This document shows positions 1 through 6,077 of a DNA stretch of 8,149 nt, in pieces. The position numbers were made by a program, and so were the translations under genes. Source of the DNA: Gammaproteobacteria bacterium. GTDB taxonomy: Bacteria; Pseudomonadota; Gammaproteobacteria; Chromatiales; Chromatiaceae. Within the stretch, counting starts at the first letter, position 1; the number at the start of each line of letters is the position of its first letter. Under the pieces are notes generated by a model. It did no database searches and was not told where the DNA came from. It worked only from the letters and a program-made list of their open reading frames with translations. The stretch is from positions 1 to 8,149 of the forward strand of contig JAUXDV010000082.1 of assembly GCA_030620735.1 (NCBI GenBank), read 5' to 3'.

Positions 1-668
1 AGCGTTATTCTCTGATGTTCGATGTTGAGGATGTGCTTGCATACGGAATCAAGAAAGTCGCGGTCATGGGAGATCAGCAGCAGGGTTCCCGGGTATTTCC
101 GCAGCCACTCTTCCAGCCATATCACGGCATCCAGGTCGAGGTGATTGGTGGGCTCGTCAAGCAGCAGCAGATCCGAGCGGCACATCAGTGCGCGCGCCAG
201 ATTCAGGCGCATGCGCCAGCCTCCGGAAAAACTGCTGACGGCTTGCCTGATCTCTTCACTCTGAAACCCCAGTCCGTGCAGCAGCCTGGCGGCGCGTGAT
301 TCTGCGCGGTAGCCGTCGATTGCATCGAGCTTTGCATGCAGTTCCCCCAGAAGACTGCCATCCGTGGTGTTCTCAAGCTCTGTTTGCAACAGGCGCAGCT
401 CCTCATCGCCATCGAGGACATAGTCAAGAGCGCTGCTGGTTGTCGCAGGAGTCTCCTGTGCGACATGAGAGATGACCCATCCTGCGGGCAGAGAGACTTC
501 ACCGGCATCTGTCGGATATTGCTGCAGCAGCAATGCGAAGAGGCTCGATTTGCCGGTGCCGTTGCGGCCTGTCAGGCCGACGTTTTGACCGGGATGGATC
601 GTTAGGGATGCCTCTTCAAACAGCAGTTTGACACCGCGTTGCAGGGAGACATTTTCAAATCTGATCAT
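1..668 (-). CDS. yheS: ABC-F family ATPase, YheS-like (partial, N-terminal 222 residues)
   Basis: Cytoplasmic ABC-F protein: two ABC ATPase domains with no membrane part. The family acts on the ribosome, but the exact role of YheS is poorly defined. Only the first nucleotide-binding domain is inside the window; the gene runs off the left edge (the E. coli homologue has about 640 residues). Visible motifs are a Walker A GRNGTGKS at residues 34-41, the ABC signature SGGWR at 148-152, a Walker B LLLLDEP at 167-173 followed by TNHLDLDAV, and an H-loop histidine at 201 in LISHDRDFLD. The segments LDAIDGY and RAASLLHGLGF-like are close to E. coli YheS from memory. The ATG at 668 is the start because an in-frame TAA lies three codons upstream. 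It begins 18 bp after the metA stop, with no clear Shine-Dalgarno, so it is probably co-transcribed with metA. The paralogue Uup is the main alternative, but the N-terminal sequence favours YheS. Confidence 0.93.
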   Translation of the reverse strand, partial: MIRFENVSLQRGVKLLFEEASLTIHPGQNVGLTGRNGTGKSSLFALLLQQYPTDAGEVSLPAGWVISHVAQETPATTSSALDYVLDGDEELRLLQTELENTTDGSLLGELHAKLDAIDGYRAESRAARLLHGLGFQSEEIRQAVSSFSGGWRMRLNLARALMCRSDLLLLDEPTNHLDLDAVIWLEEWLRKYPGTLLLISHDRDFLDSVCKHILNIEHQRIT

Positions 669-686
669 GTGATTTTAATCAATGTC

Positions 687-1757
687 TCATTCCTTAATGC
701 CGAGCGGGTCATGTGGATCGACGCCATCCATAAATGGCTTGCTGCGCTCCTTGTTGGTGATCTGGTAAACCATTCCCAGCCAGTTGCTGACTACGGCCTT
801 GGCGGTGTCGCGCCAGGTGATATCGAGCATCGGTATGATCAGGGATTCGGGAAACTCCGGCAGAGGCTCGCCATGTTGCTGTGACTCTTCTGCAAGCTCC
901 CGATATTCGTTGAGTATTGCCTGGGCATGGATGCTGAGATAGTTGTCGGGGAAGGGTGGATAAGAGTGGCGCCGCCCATTGAAGTAGAGTCCGACTTCAC
1001 GCTTGTACTCCTTTAGCAGGCTGTTGATGTCATATTCCGGATGTCCCTGAAAAAAGACCTGGCGGAAAAGATCGGGGCTGACGGCGAGATGTACGCCTGC
1101 TGTTTCACTCTCGGCAAGAACACGCAGGCCTGCCTCTTCGAGCTGTTGCCTGTCGATCTGGTTAAATCGGGAGTGGGGCACGTCAAAGCGGCTGTTGATC
1201 GTTTGCACCAGCGGGTGGTCGTGCATGGTGACCCGGTGTTCGAACACCCCCCAGCGTTTGAAGCCGAGGTGATAGCGATTGATGCCGTAAAAGTGATCAA
1301 CCACTGCATGCGTGGCGAGGCAGGAGCAGAGCGTCGAAGTAACATTCTCATACGCCCATGAGATCACCTCTGCCAGCGGCTCCCAGAAGGTTTCATCGGC
1401 CAGGTTTGGATGTGTCACATTGGCGCCGGTAATAATCAGTGCGTCCAGGCCCTGCTCCTGAATTGTTGTGAAATCTTCGTAGTAGTCTGCAATATGCTGT
1501 GCCGCTTTTTCACTACGCGGCAGGGTGTCAAGAGTAAAGGGGTGGATATGGAACTGGGCAATCAGGTTGCTGCGTGCGATAAGGCGGTAGAACTGGCGTT
1601 CTGTTGCCGCCAGGGCGGCATCCGGCATCATGTTCAGCAGCCCGACATGCAGCTCGCGGATGTCCTGATCCCTGGCGCGCTCGCAGGAGAGTACTTCAAA
1701 TCCCTCGTTTTTGAGGCGATCAAATGTAGGCAGATTGGTGTGTGCGACCAGTGGCAT
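687..1757 (-). CDS. metA: Homoserine O-acyltransferase, MetA family
   Basis: Cytoplasmic enzyme of methionine synthesis that transfers an acyl group from succinyl-CoA or acetyl-CoA to the hydroxyl of homoserine. The MetA fold is clear: LNMMP near residue 41, VTSTLCSCLATHA around 139-151 with nucleophile Cys146 (E. coli Cys142), VFEH at 171, VPHSRF at 193, and QGHPEYD at 237 with His239 and Glu241 matching E. coli His235/Glu237. At 356 residues it is longer than E. coli MetA (309). The extra length lies mainly between about residues 255 and 310, before the conserved WRDTAKAVVSNWL segment. The acyl-CoA-selecting position (E. coli Gly111) aligns without gaps to Thr115, so succinyl or acetyl specificity cannot be assigned by the usual Gly/Glu rule. 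The ATG shares its A with the TGA of the upstream ATPase gene, and a strong GGGAG (1766-1770) lies 8 nt ahead of it inside that gene. This implies translational coupling. Confidence 0.93.
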   Translation of the reverse strand: MPLVAHTNLPTFDRLKNEGFEVLSCERARDQDIRELHVGLLNMMPDAALAATERQFYRLIARSNLIAQFHIHPFTLDTLPRSEKAAQHIADYYEDFTTIQEQGLDALIITGANVTHPNLADETFWEPLAEVISWAYENVTSTLCSCLATHAVVDHFYGINRYHLGFKRWGVFEHRVTMHDHPLVQTINSRFDVPHSRFNQIDRQQLEEAGLRVLAESETAGVHLAVSPDLFRQVFFQGHPEYDINSLLKEYKREVGLYFNGRRHSYPPFPDNYLSIHAQAILNEYRELAEESQQHGEPLPEFPESLIIPMLDITWRDTAKAVVSNWLGMVYQITNKERSKPFMDGVDPHDPLGIKE

Positions 1758-2605
1758 CAGTGTTTCTCCCGCTGGAGTGCGCGTTCAACCAGTTGCATAA
1801 AGTCATCTTCTGTTTGCAGTTCGTAAACCTCTTCACTGGAGATGGTGTAACCATATTCTGCTGCTATGGCGTCATAGCGGGGAATGCGGCTCTCAAACAG
1901 CTGCGGAAATACCCAGCGGGAAAATTCATCCGGGTCGATCATTGCCACGTAGTCGATATGCTGCTGCCGGCGATATTCGTTGAGTCTCTGCAGCAGAAAA
2001 TCCGGCGGGTAGTAGAGCGGTTTGGGATCCGAGATTGCACGCTCGACAAGCCGTTCCCGGTCACTCCTGGTGGCGCGAATGTAGAGTATCAACGTGTGTT
2101 CGGCCAGGGTCTGCATCACCTTTGGAGAGTCCAGTTCACACAGGCTGCCGCCTGCATCATTGATGAAGTTCGTGTAGTCATAGACGACTCTGGCTTTCTC
2201 GATAAAGCGGGGAACGTCCAGCATCGTAGCCACCTCTGCGTCATGGTGCAGCTGCTGACGGCGCTGGAACTCCGTCAGTGACAGCCCCCCCTTGTCAGGA
2301 TCACCCACCTTGCCGAGGAATGAGGAGACCGGGTGCAGGTTTTCAAAACTGATGTTGTTGTTGATGTGGATGGAGTCGGAACGCAGCAGATCGCGCAGAA
2401 ACGGGATGCGCATCATCTTGCGTTTGATATTATCAAGGATCGGTTCATCCAGATAGTGGCTGCCGATACGGTAGTCACCGGAGTAGTGGTACCACTGCTC
2501 CCTCGGCAGCAGGGATGAGAGACGTGTTTTTCCCACGCCGGACATGCCGAGCAGGGTGATCCTTTTTGCGGGTGAGGATCTGAACTCCTCCGGGGTCATA
2601 CGCAC
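1757..2605 (-). CDS. P-loop ATPase/kinase-like protein of unknown function, coupled to metA
   Basis: A 282-residue soluble protein with a Walker A loop GMSGVGKT at residues 20-27 right after a short beta strand (RITLLG), the layout of a small P-loop kinase or ATPase. It is followed by a conserved-looking YSGDYRIGSHYLDE (41-54). A hydrophobic strand LILYIRAT (172-179) is followed by an arginine-bearing stretch SDRERLVERA, reminiscent of a kinase lid, and the C-terminal part is acidic (about 258-270). No signal peptide or membrane segment is seen. I do not recognise a named family. The start is taken as GTG 2605 because AGGAGA at 2614-2619 lies 8 nt ahead; the ATG at 2599 would be 14 nt away. 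The stop overlaps the metA start as TGATG, so the two proteins are probably made in fixed proportion. A role in regulating or supporting methionine synthesis is inference from position only. Confidence 0.85.
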   Translation of the reverse strand: MRMTPEEFRSSPAKRITLLGMSGVGKTRLSSLLPREQWYHYSGDYRIGSHYLDEPILDNIKRKMMRIPFLRDLLRSDSIHINNNISFENLHPVSSFLGKVGDPDKGGLSLTEFQRRQQLHHDAEVATMLDVPRFIEKARVVYDYTNFINDAGGSLCELDSPKVMQTLAEHTLILYIRATRSDRERLVERAISDPKPLYYPPDFLLQRLNEYRRQQHIDYVAMIDPDEFSRWVFPQLFESRIPRYDAIAAEYGYTISSEEVYELQTEDDFMQLVERALQREKH

Positions 2606-2613
2606 TAGCAGAC

Positions 2614-2619
2614 TCTCCT
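2614..2619 (-). promoter_or_regulatory. Ribosome binding site fixing the GTG start of the ATPase gene
   Basis: AGGAGA on the minus strand with 8 nt before GTG 2605. The next candidate start, ATG 2599, would be 14 nt away, so GTG is preferred. Confidence 0.6.
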
Positions 2620-2636
2620 GACAATCAACAAGGTGT

Positions 2637-2664
2637 ATTCTACATTAAGGAAGCCCTGCTTGAA
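2637..2664 (-). promoter_or_regulatory. Possible promoter for the ATPase-metA-yheS cluster
   Basis: On the minus strand TAGAAT (2642-2637; five of six matches to TATAAT) is preceded, after a 16-bp spacer, by a weak TTCAAG (2664-2659). The -35 part would lie inside interspersed repeat copy 1, so insertion of the repeat may have changed this promoter. The -35 match is poor and the call is tentative. Confidence 0.3.
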
Positions 2665-2774
2665 TCGCTTTGCATTTCAATCAGAACTCCCTTCCAAGTT
2701 TTTCTTTGGGGGAAGGGAAAATAATCAATAGGTTACAGCTTATTATCGTTATTCCCTTCCCCCAAATCCCCATC
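2643..2774 (+). repeat. Interspersed repeat, copy 1 (about 132 bp)
   Basis: This stretch matches, in opposite orientation, the gap between secB and gpsA (6078-6210). The first 75 bp align without gaps at 63/75 identities (84%, counted by hand). Shared blocks include CATTA at the outer end, GAATCGCTT, TTCAATCAGAAC, CAAGTTTTTCT, GGGGGAAGGG, ATCAATAG, TTACA, CCCTTCCCCC and CCCCATC at the inner end. It fills most of the divergent gap between the ATPase gene and the pqiA-like gene. No transposase gene and no obvious target-site duplication are visible. It resembles a non-autonomous intergenic element or a mobile structured RNA element rather than a gene. Confidence 0.85.
2705..2766. repeat. 15-bp perfect inverted repeat inside repeat copy 1
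   Basis: The arms at 2705-2719 (TTTGGGGGAAGGGAA) and 2752-2766 are exact reverse complements, separated by a 32-nt AT-rich loop. A third arm, CCCTTCC at 2689-2695, can instead pair with GGAAGGG at 2711-2717. There is no T-run after the stem, so it is not a standard intrinsic terminator on either strand. Confidence 0.8.
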
Positions 2775-2822
2775 TCTTCAATTCATTCCGATCTTTCTTA
2801 ATCAGTCGATAAAAAAGCGCTG

Positions 2823-2831
2823 TGCTATATT
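2823..2831 (+). promoter_or_regulatory. Extended -10 promoter for the pqiA-like cluster
   Basis: TGC followed by TATATT (2826-2831; five of six matches to TATAAT) is an extended -10 element about 70 bp ahead of the ATG at 2900. The region 17 bp upstream has no good -35 match, which is usual for extended -10 promoters. It lies just outside repeat copy 1. Confidence 0.4.
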
Positions 2832-2899
2832 GATTAGATTGAAGACTCCCTCGCAATGACGGCATTCACACGGACTTATTGAGAACTGACATTTTCCTA

Positions 2900-3733
2900 A
2901 TGAAAACCATACTGCACTGGACTATCCAGTCGTTGCTCTTTTTGCTGCTGCTGTTCTGCGCCTGGAAAACCCGGGAGCAGGCGCATGCCTACGAGCGTGA
3001 AACTCTGTTTATCATTCAGCAGCTCGAGGCAGGGACTCGCGTCGAGTATAGAGGCCGCCAAATCCTGGAGATGATCACCCTCGGGCTCTATGAAGGCTAC
3101 TCGGAGAGAGTTGAAGAACTCCATCAGCATCAGCAGCTGCGACGGGCCTACGATAACTCAATCAGGATCACCAGCATCGCTTTTTTCAGTGTTGCAGCAC
3201 TGTTATTGCTGATGGTGTGGTCACGGCATCGGAGTCTTCTGGATGTGGGTTATGCAATGCTGCTGGTTGCACTGGTGGCCCTGGCCGTTGGCTTGAGCAC
3301 ACCGATACTTTCGGTCGAGGCCAGCAGGGAACTTCCCGTACTGGGAGAGACGGTGTTTCAGTTTAAATCCAAAGGCATCCTCAGCACCATTGATGCGCTC
3401 AGACAGAGCGGCAACCTGTGGCTGGCGGTGCTGCTGTTTGTGTTCAGTGTGATCGTGCCGTTGCTGAAGACGTTGCTGGTCGGCATTACCTGGTGGAACC
3501 ATGAGCACCATCTGTTTCAAAAGGGGCTGGATTTGGGGCATCACATGGGCAAGTGGTCCATGGCGGATGTTTTCGTGGTTGCCATCCTGGTGGCCTACTT
3601 CGCCAATAGCGGCCAGGATCTTACTGAGGCGGAAGTGCAGGTTGGGCTGCTGTTTTTTGCCTCCTATGTGATTTTGTCGCTGCTTGGAACGCAGTTGATT
3701 ACAAGAGAAATCAATAGAAAAGCATTTACTTAA
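2900..3733 (+). CDS. PqiA-domain integral membrane protein
   Basis: A 277-residue inner-membrane protein. Hydrophobic segments lie at about 5-22, 90-107, 116-139, 173-198, 221-236 and 247-265. The C-terminal two thirds match the PqiA (paraquat-inducible protein A) domain: a loop ending LGETVFQFKSKGILSTID, then VIVPLLKTLLV with Pro187-Leu-Leu-Lys190, then the hallmark GKWSMADVFVVAILVA (217-232). PqiA/YebS proteins are membrane partners of the MCE proteins PqiB/YebT in lipid trafficking between membranes. Unlike classical PqiA, this is a single domain copy without CxxC zinc-ribbon motifs. It carries instead an N-terminal membrane helix plus a charged helical linker (about 24-88). The start is uncertain: TTG 2879 gives seven more residues, but ATG 2900 gives a clean membrane anchor and is preferred. 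No MCE gene follows; two coiled-coil membrane proteins do. Confidence 0.85.
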   Translation: MKTILHWTIQSLLFLLLLFCAWKTREQAHAYERETLFIIQQLEAGTRVEYRGRQILEMITLGLYEGYSERVEELHQHQQLRRAYDNSIRITSIAFFSVAALLLLMVWSRHRSLLDVGYAMLLVALVALAVGLSTPILSVEASRELPVLGETVFQFKSKGILSTIDALRQSGNLWLAVLLFVFSVIVPLLKTLLVGITWWNHEHHLFQKGLDLGHHMGKWSMADVFVVAILVAYFANSGQDLTEAEVQVGLLFFASYVILSLLGTQLITREINRKAFT

Positions 3734-3789
3734 GGGGGCTATGTAACAGCTTTATTACATTTCTTCCTACAGAATCTTTGCCGTATAGG

Positions 3790-3800
3790 TTAGAATCTAA
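3790..3800 (+). promoter_or_regulatory. Possible -10 element within a small palindrome ahead of the first coiled-coil gene
   Basis: TTAGAATCTAA (TTAGA, central A, TCTAA) contains TAGAAT, five of six matches to TATAAT. It lies in the 92-bp gap after the pqiA-like gene, 25 nt before the TTG start. No convincing -35 is seen. An AT-rich 6-bp inverted repeat, ATGTAA/TTACAT (3741-3760), also lies in this gap; it is too weak for a terminator. Confidence 0.22.
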
Positions 3801-3810
3801 TTATATATTG

Positions 3811-3817
3811 AAGGAGG
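3811..3817 (+). promoter_or_regulatory. Strong Shine-Dalgarno fixing a TTG start
   Basis: AAGGAGG is a near-perfect ribosome binding site with 8 nt before TTG 3826. The alternative TTG codons at 3778, 3808 and 3820 are upstream of it or too close to it. Confidence 0.8.
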
Positions 3818-3825
3818 CTTTGCAA

Positions 3826-4407
3826 TTGAGTGATGATCCCCACAAGCTGGGTATAAGTGATGATGATGAGATTCTTGATCAGCAGTTCATGCGTGCTGTC
3901 AGCTCATTCGAAGGCATTATTCTCAGTCAGATCAGCACCAAGAACAGACTGGGAGCACGACTTAACTATACTGTGCAGGCCGGTATCATTATTCTTGGCC
4001 TGATTGCGGTCTCCATACTGGTGCTGCTGCTGGTTTTGTCATCGCAAATCAACCGGATCTCCAGCGTCGTCAGTGATATGAATACACACTTCACATCGAT
4101 CTCAGCGGAGATGGACCATATGAACAGCTATATCGATTCGATGGCGAAACGTGTTGCTCTGCTGGAGAGTATTGACACACAGACTAATGTAATGAAGGAG
4201 AGCATGAAATCCATCGTGACGGATATGAACAGCATGCAGAATGCTGTTTTTGGCATTAGCGGCCACGTTAACGGTGTACGCAATAATGTCGATAATATCT
4301 CGATGACTATGAATCAAATGGATGTCGAGGTCGTTAATATGAGCAGGGATATCCACAGGATGGGCAAGCCGTCGAGAACCTTGAATAAAATGTTTCCTTT
4401 TCCATGA
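3826..4407 (+). CDS. Single-pass membrane protein with long methionine-rich coiled coil (paralogue 1)
   Basis: I do not recognise a named family. The predicted 193-residue protein has an acidic N-terminus (MSDDPHK...), a helical segment to about residue 47 ending in basic residues (K39, R41, R45), one membrane helix at about 49-71, and then a continuous heptad pattern to residue 179. Core positions fall at 75/78, 82/85, 89/92, 96/99, 103/106 and 110/113. A three-residue phase shift follows, then 116/120, 123/127, 130/134 and so on to 172/176 and 179. The core is mostly Ile, Val and Met. The positive-inside rule puts the N-terminus in the cytoplasm and the coiled coil in the periplasm. It ends MGKP...KMFPFP, much like the next protein (MARP...MMP). 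No cysteine is present. The TTG start is set by AAGGAGG. The gene lies between the pqiA-like gene and its paralogue, probably in one operon. Its function is unknown; a structural or scaffolding role is inference. Confidence 0.85.
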   Translation: MSDDPHKLGISDDDEILDQQFMRAVSSFEGIILSQISTKNRLGARLNYTVQAGIIILGLIAVSILVLLLVLSSQINRISSVVSDMNTHFTSISAEMDHMNSYIDSMAKRVALLESIDTQTNVMKESMKSIVTDMNSMQNAVFGISGHVNGVRNNVDNISMTMNQMDVEVVNMSRDIHRMGKPSRTLNKMFPFP

Positions 4408-4465
4408 TTTTGCCGGTAGCAACTCATGATGATGATATCTATCAGGGGCAGGCGGGAGAGAGCTT

Positions 4466-4993
4466 ATGACTGAAGATTCAAGACGCGTCTGGATCCGGGT
4501 CATTGGCCGTCTGGGACGGGAGACTCAACTGCATCTCGATGAACGTCATCGCCACTTTCGTGTCACGGATGCGATCATTATTGTCGTCTCACTGATCATT
4601 GCGATCATTGCAATATTCAATGTCTACTATATCTACGTTCTGTCACAGGGGTTTAACGGTATCGTCGATAATATGGATTCCATGCATAAGCATCTGGTCG
4701 TGGTTAATAAGGATATGATCTCTATTACTGACAAGATGGAAGTCTTTACCGGTCATATGGAGCACATGGACAAGATTGAACAAAATATGAGTTCCCTGAC
4801 AGACTCCATGAGCAGTGTGACGGGTTCCATGCACAATATTACCGGCAGCATAGGTCTCATGGAGCAGGAGATGGAACTGATGAGCGCCGGTATGAGCAAT
4901 ATCGAGTATCGTTCCGGCAGCATGGCTGGCAGCGTCGGCGTGATGCGTGAAAACACCCGTCAGATGGCGAGGCCGATGAAGATGATGCCGTGA
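4466..4993 (+). CDS. Single-pass membrane protein with methionine-heptad coiled coil (paralogue 2)
   Basis: I do not recognise a named family. The protein has 175 residues: an arginine-rich cytoplasmic N-terminus (1-32), a membrane helix at about 34-58, then an unbroken heptad array from residue 70 to 174. Core pairs are 70/73, 77/80, 84/87, 91/94 and 98/101, a three-residue phase shift, then 101/104, 108/111 and on to 171/174. Nearly all core positions are hydrophobic and most are methionine: 19 of the 115 residues after the membrane helix are Met. This is a methionine zipper about 105 residues long, roughly 15 nm if fully helical. The distance from the phase shift to the terminal M-[AG]-[RK]-P motif is 66 residues in both this protein and the preceding one, so they are colinear paralogues. 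The ATG has GGGAG (4454-4458) 7 nt ahead and lies 58 bp after the previous stop. It converges on gpsA. Its function is unknown. Confidence 0.87.
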   Translation: MTEDSRRVWIRVIGRLGRETQLHLDERHRHFRVTDAIIIVVSLIIAIIAIFNVYYIYVLSQGFNGIVDNMDSMHKHLVVVNKDMISITDKMEVFTGHMEHMDKIEQNMSSLTDSMSSVTGSMHNITGSIGLMEQEMELMSAGMSNIEYRSGSMAGSVGVMRENTRQMARPMKMMP

Positions 4994-5021
4994 TGAAGCC
5001 GCTGCTGCAGGTCTGTTTTTT

Positions 5022-5051
5022 AACCACAGATGCACACAGATCAACACAGAT
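5022..5051. repeat. Three 10-bp tandem units ending in CACAGAT
   Basis: AACCACAGAT, GCACACAGAT and CAACACAGAT follow each other without a gap between the convergent coiled-coil gene and gpsA. From memory, motifs of this ACCACAGATG..ACACAGATG type occur as short interspersed repeats in the intergenic DNA of many bacteria; this is unchecked. No hairpin or T-run typical of a terminator for either gene accompanies it apart from a lone T-run at 5015-5021. Confidence 0.65.
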
Positions 5052-5065
5052 GAGTTATTGGGTAA

Positions 5066-6061
5066 TCACTCGGGTTCGGCCTTCTGCCTGCGATGCAGTA
5101 ACTCTTTGACAGCCAGTTTGGGGTCCAGATCCTCGTAAAGAATACGGTAGACCTGGTGGGTGATCGGCATATCAATGCCAAGTTCCTGCGCCATCAGCCA
5201 GGTCTCCTTTGCCGCGTGCACGCCTTCCACTTCCTGACCAATCTCCTCTCGCGCCTGCTCTACCTTGAGGCCTCTGGCAAGCGCCAGACCCATGCGGCGG
5301 TTTCGTGACTTGTCATCGGTGCAGGTGAGAGTCAGATCGCCGAGGCCTGTAAGCCCCATGAAGGTATTTGTATGCGCTCCCAGCGCCTTGCCGATGCGGG
5401 TGATTTCAGCCAGACCACGCGTAATCAGGGCGGCGCGGGCGTTGGCGCCAAATCCCAGGCCATCGGAAAGGCCGGCTGCAATAGCCATGATATTTTTGAT
5501 GGCGCCGCCAACCTGTACACCAATCAGATCATCACTGGTATAGGCTCTGAAGGAGTCGCTTTGCAGTGCCGTTGCAAGGCGCTCTGCATAGCGTTCGCTG
5601 GTGGCGGCTACCGTGATTGCTGTTGGCAGCCCCTGCGCCACCTCGATGGCGAAAGTCGGGCCGGAGAGCACGGCAAGTTCAGCCTGTGGGAAAATGTCGT
5701 GGGCAACAAGGCTTAAAGGCCTCCGGCTTTGTGGATCAAAACCCTTGGTTGCCCAGCAGATGCTCTTCGGTGTGCTGATTTCAGCGATTTGTTTCAGCAC
5801 CGAGCGAAAAGCGTGGCTGGGAACGACAATCAGAATTTCATCACTGGCATCGAGAACCTTCTGCAGTGATGGTTCCGGCTGCAATTTGTCAGGGAAGGGG
5901 ATCCCGGGCAGAAAATGGCTGTTTTCACGCTGCTGCTGAAGCACGAGAATCTCTTCATCGTGCCCCCAAAGCTTGACCTCGATGCCGTTTCTTGCCAGCA
6001 GTATAGCGAGCGCAGTCCCCCAGGAGCCGGCGCCAAGAACAGCAATGGATCTAGGTGACAT
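5066..6061 (-). CDS. gpsA: Glycerol-3-phosphate dehydrogenase [NAD(P)+]
   Basis: Cytoplasmic enzyme that reduces dihydroxyacetone phosphate to sn-glycerol 3-phosphate, the backbone for membrane phospholipids. At 331 residues it has the family's usual length. Visible motifs are the Rossmann GAGSWGTALA from Gly10, VVPSHAFR at 79-86, ATKGF with Lys106, LSGPTFA at 132-138, GGAIKN with the catalytic-type Lys189, GLGFGANARAALITRGL at 201-217, and GLTGLGDLTLTC at 236-247. All key residues appear present. The start at ATG 6061 places the Rossmann loop at the usual distance from the N-terminus, but there is no good Shine-Dalgarno. It follows secB after a 143-bp gap completely taken up by repeat copy 2 and a short tail. 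In E. coli secB and gpsA are also adjacent. cysE, which follows gpsA in E. coli, is not found here. Confidence 0.97.
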   Translation of the reverse strand: MSPRSIAVLGAGSWGTALAILLARNGIEVKLWGHDEEILVLQQQRENSHFLPGIPFPDKLQPEPSLQKVLDASDEILIVVPSHAFRSVLKQIAEISTPKSICWATKGFDPQSRRPLSLVAHDIFPQAELAVLSGPTFAIEVAQGLPTAITVAATSERYAERLATALQSDSFRAYTSDDLIGVQVGGAIKNIMAIAAGLSDGLGFGANARAALITRGLAEITRIGKALGAHTNTFMGLTGLGDLTLTCTDDKSRNRRMGLALARGLKVEQAREEIGQEVEGVHAAKETWLMAQELGIDMPITHQVYRILYEDLDPKLAVKELLHRRQKAEPE

Positions 6062-6077
6062 CTGAATAAGTCCATGG

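Noticed and set aside
690..703. CATTAAGGAA at the 3' end of metA, matching the outer end of repeat copy 1
   Set aside because: The match is only 10 bp and stops at once on both sides; it is part of the metA coding sequence and probably chance.
639..1826. Plus-strand ORFs opposite metA and the ATPase gene
   Set aside because: Antisense shadows; the minus-strand frames carry clear MetA and Walker motifs.
2606..4993. Idea that methionine-rich proteins are next to metA for a functional reason
   Set aside because: They are divergent, separated by a repeat and a PqiA-like gene; proximity alone is no evidence.
5000..5021. Possible terminator with T-run after the second coiled-coil gene
   Set aside because: Seven Ts follow GTCTG, but the preceding CTGCTGCAG does not form a stable GC-rich stem next to them.
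4643..5047. Minus-strand ORFs opposite the second coiled-coil gene (also 4102-4503 and 4753-4956)
   Set aside because: Shadows of regular heptad coding sequence, rich in His and Ile/Met as antisense products, without plausible starts.
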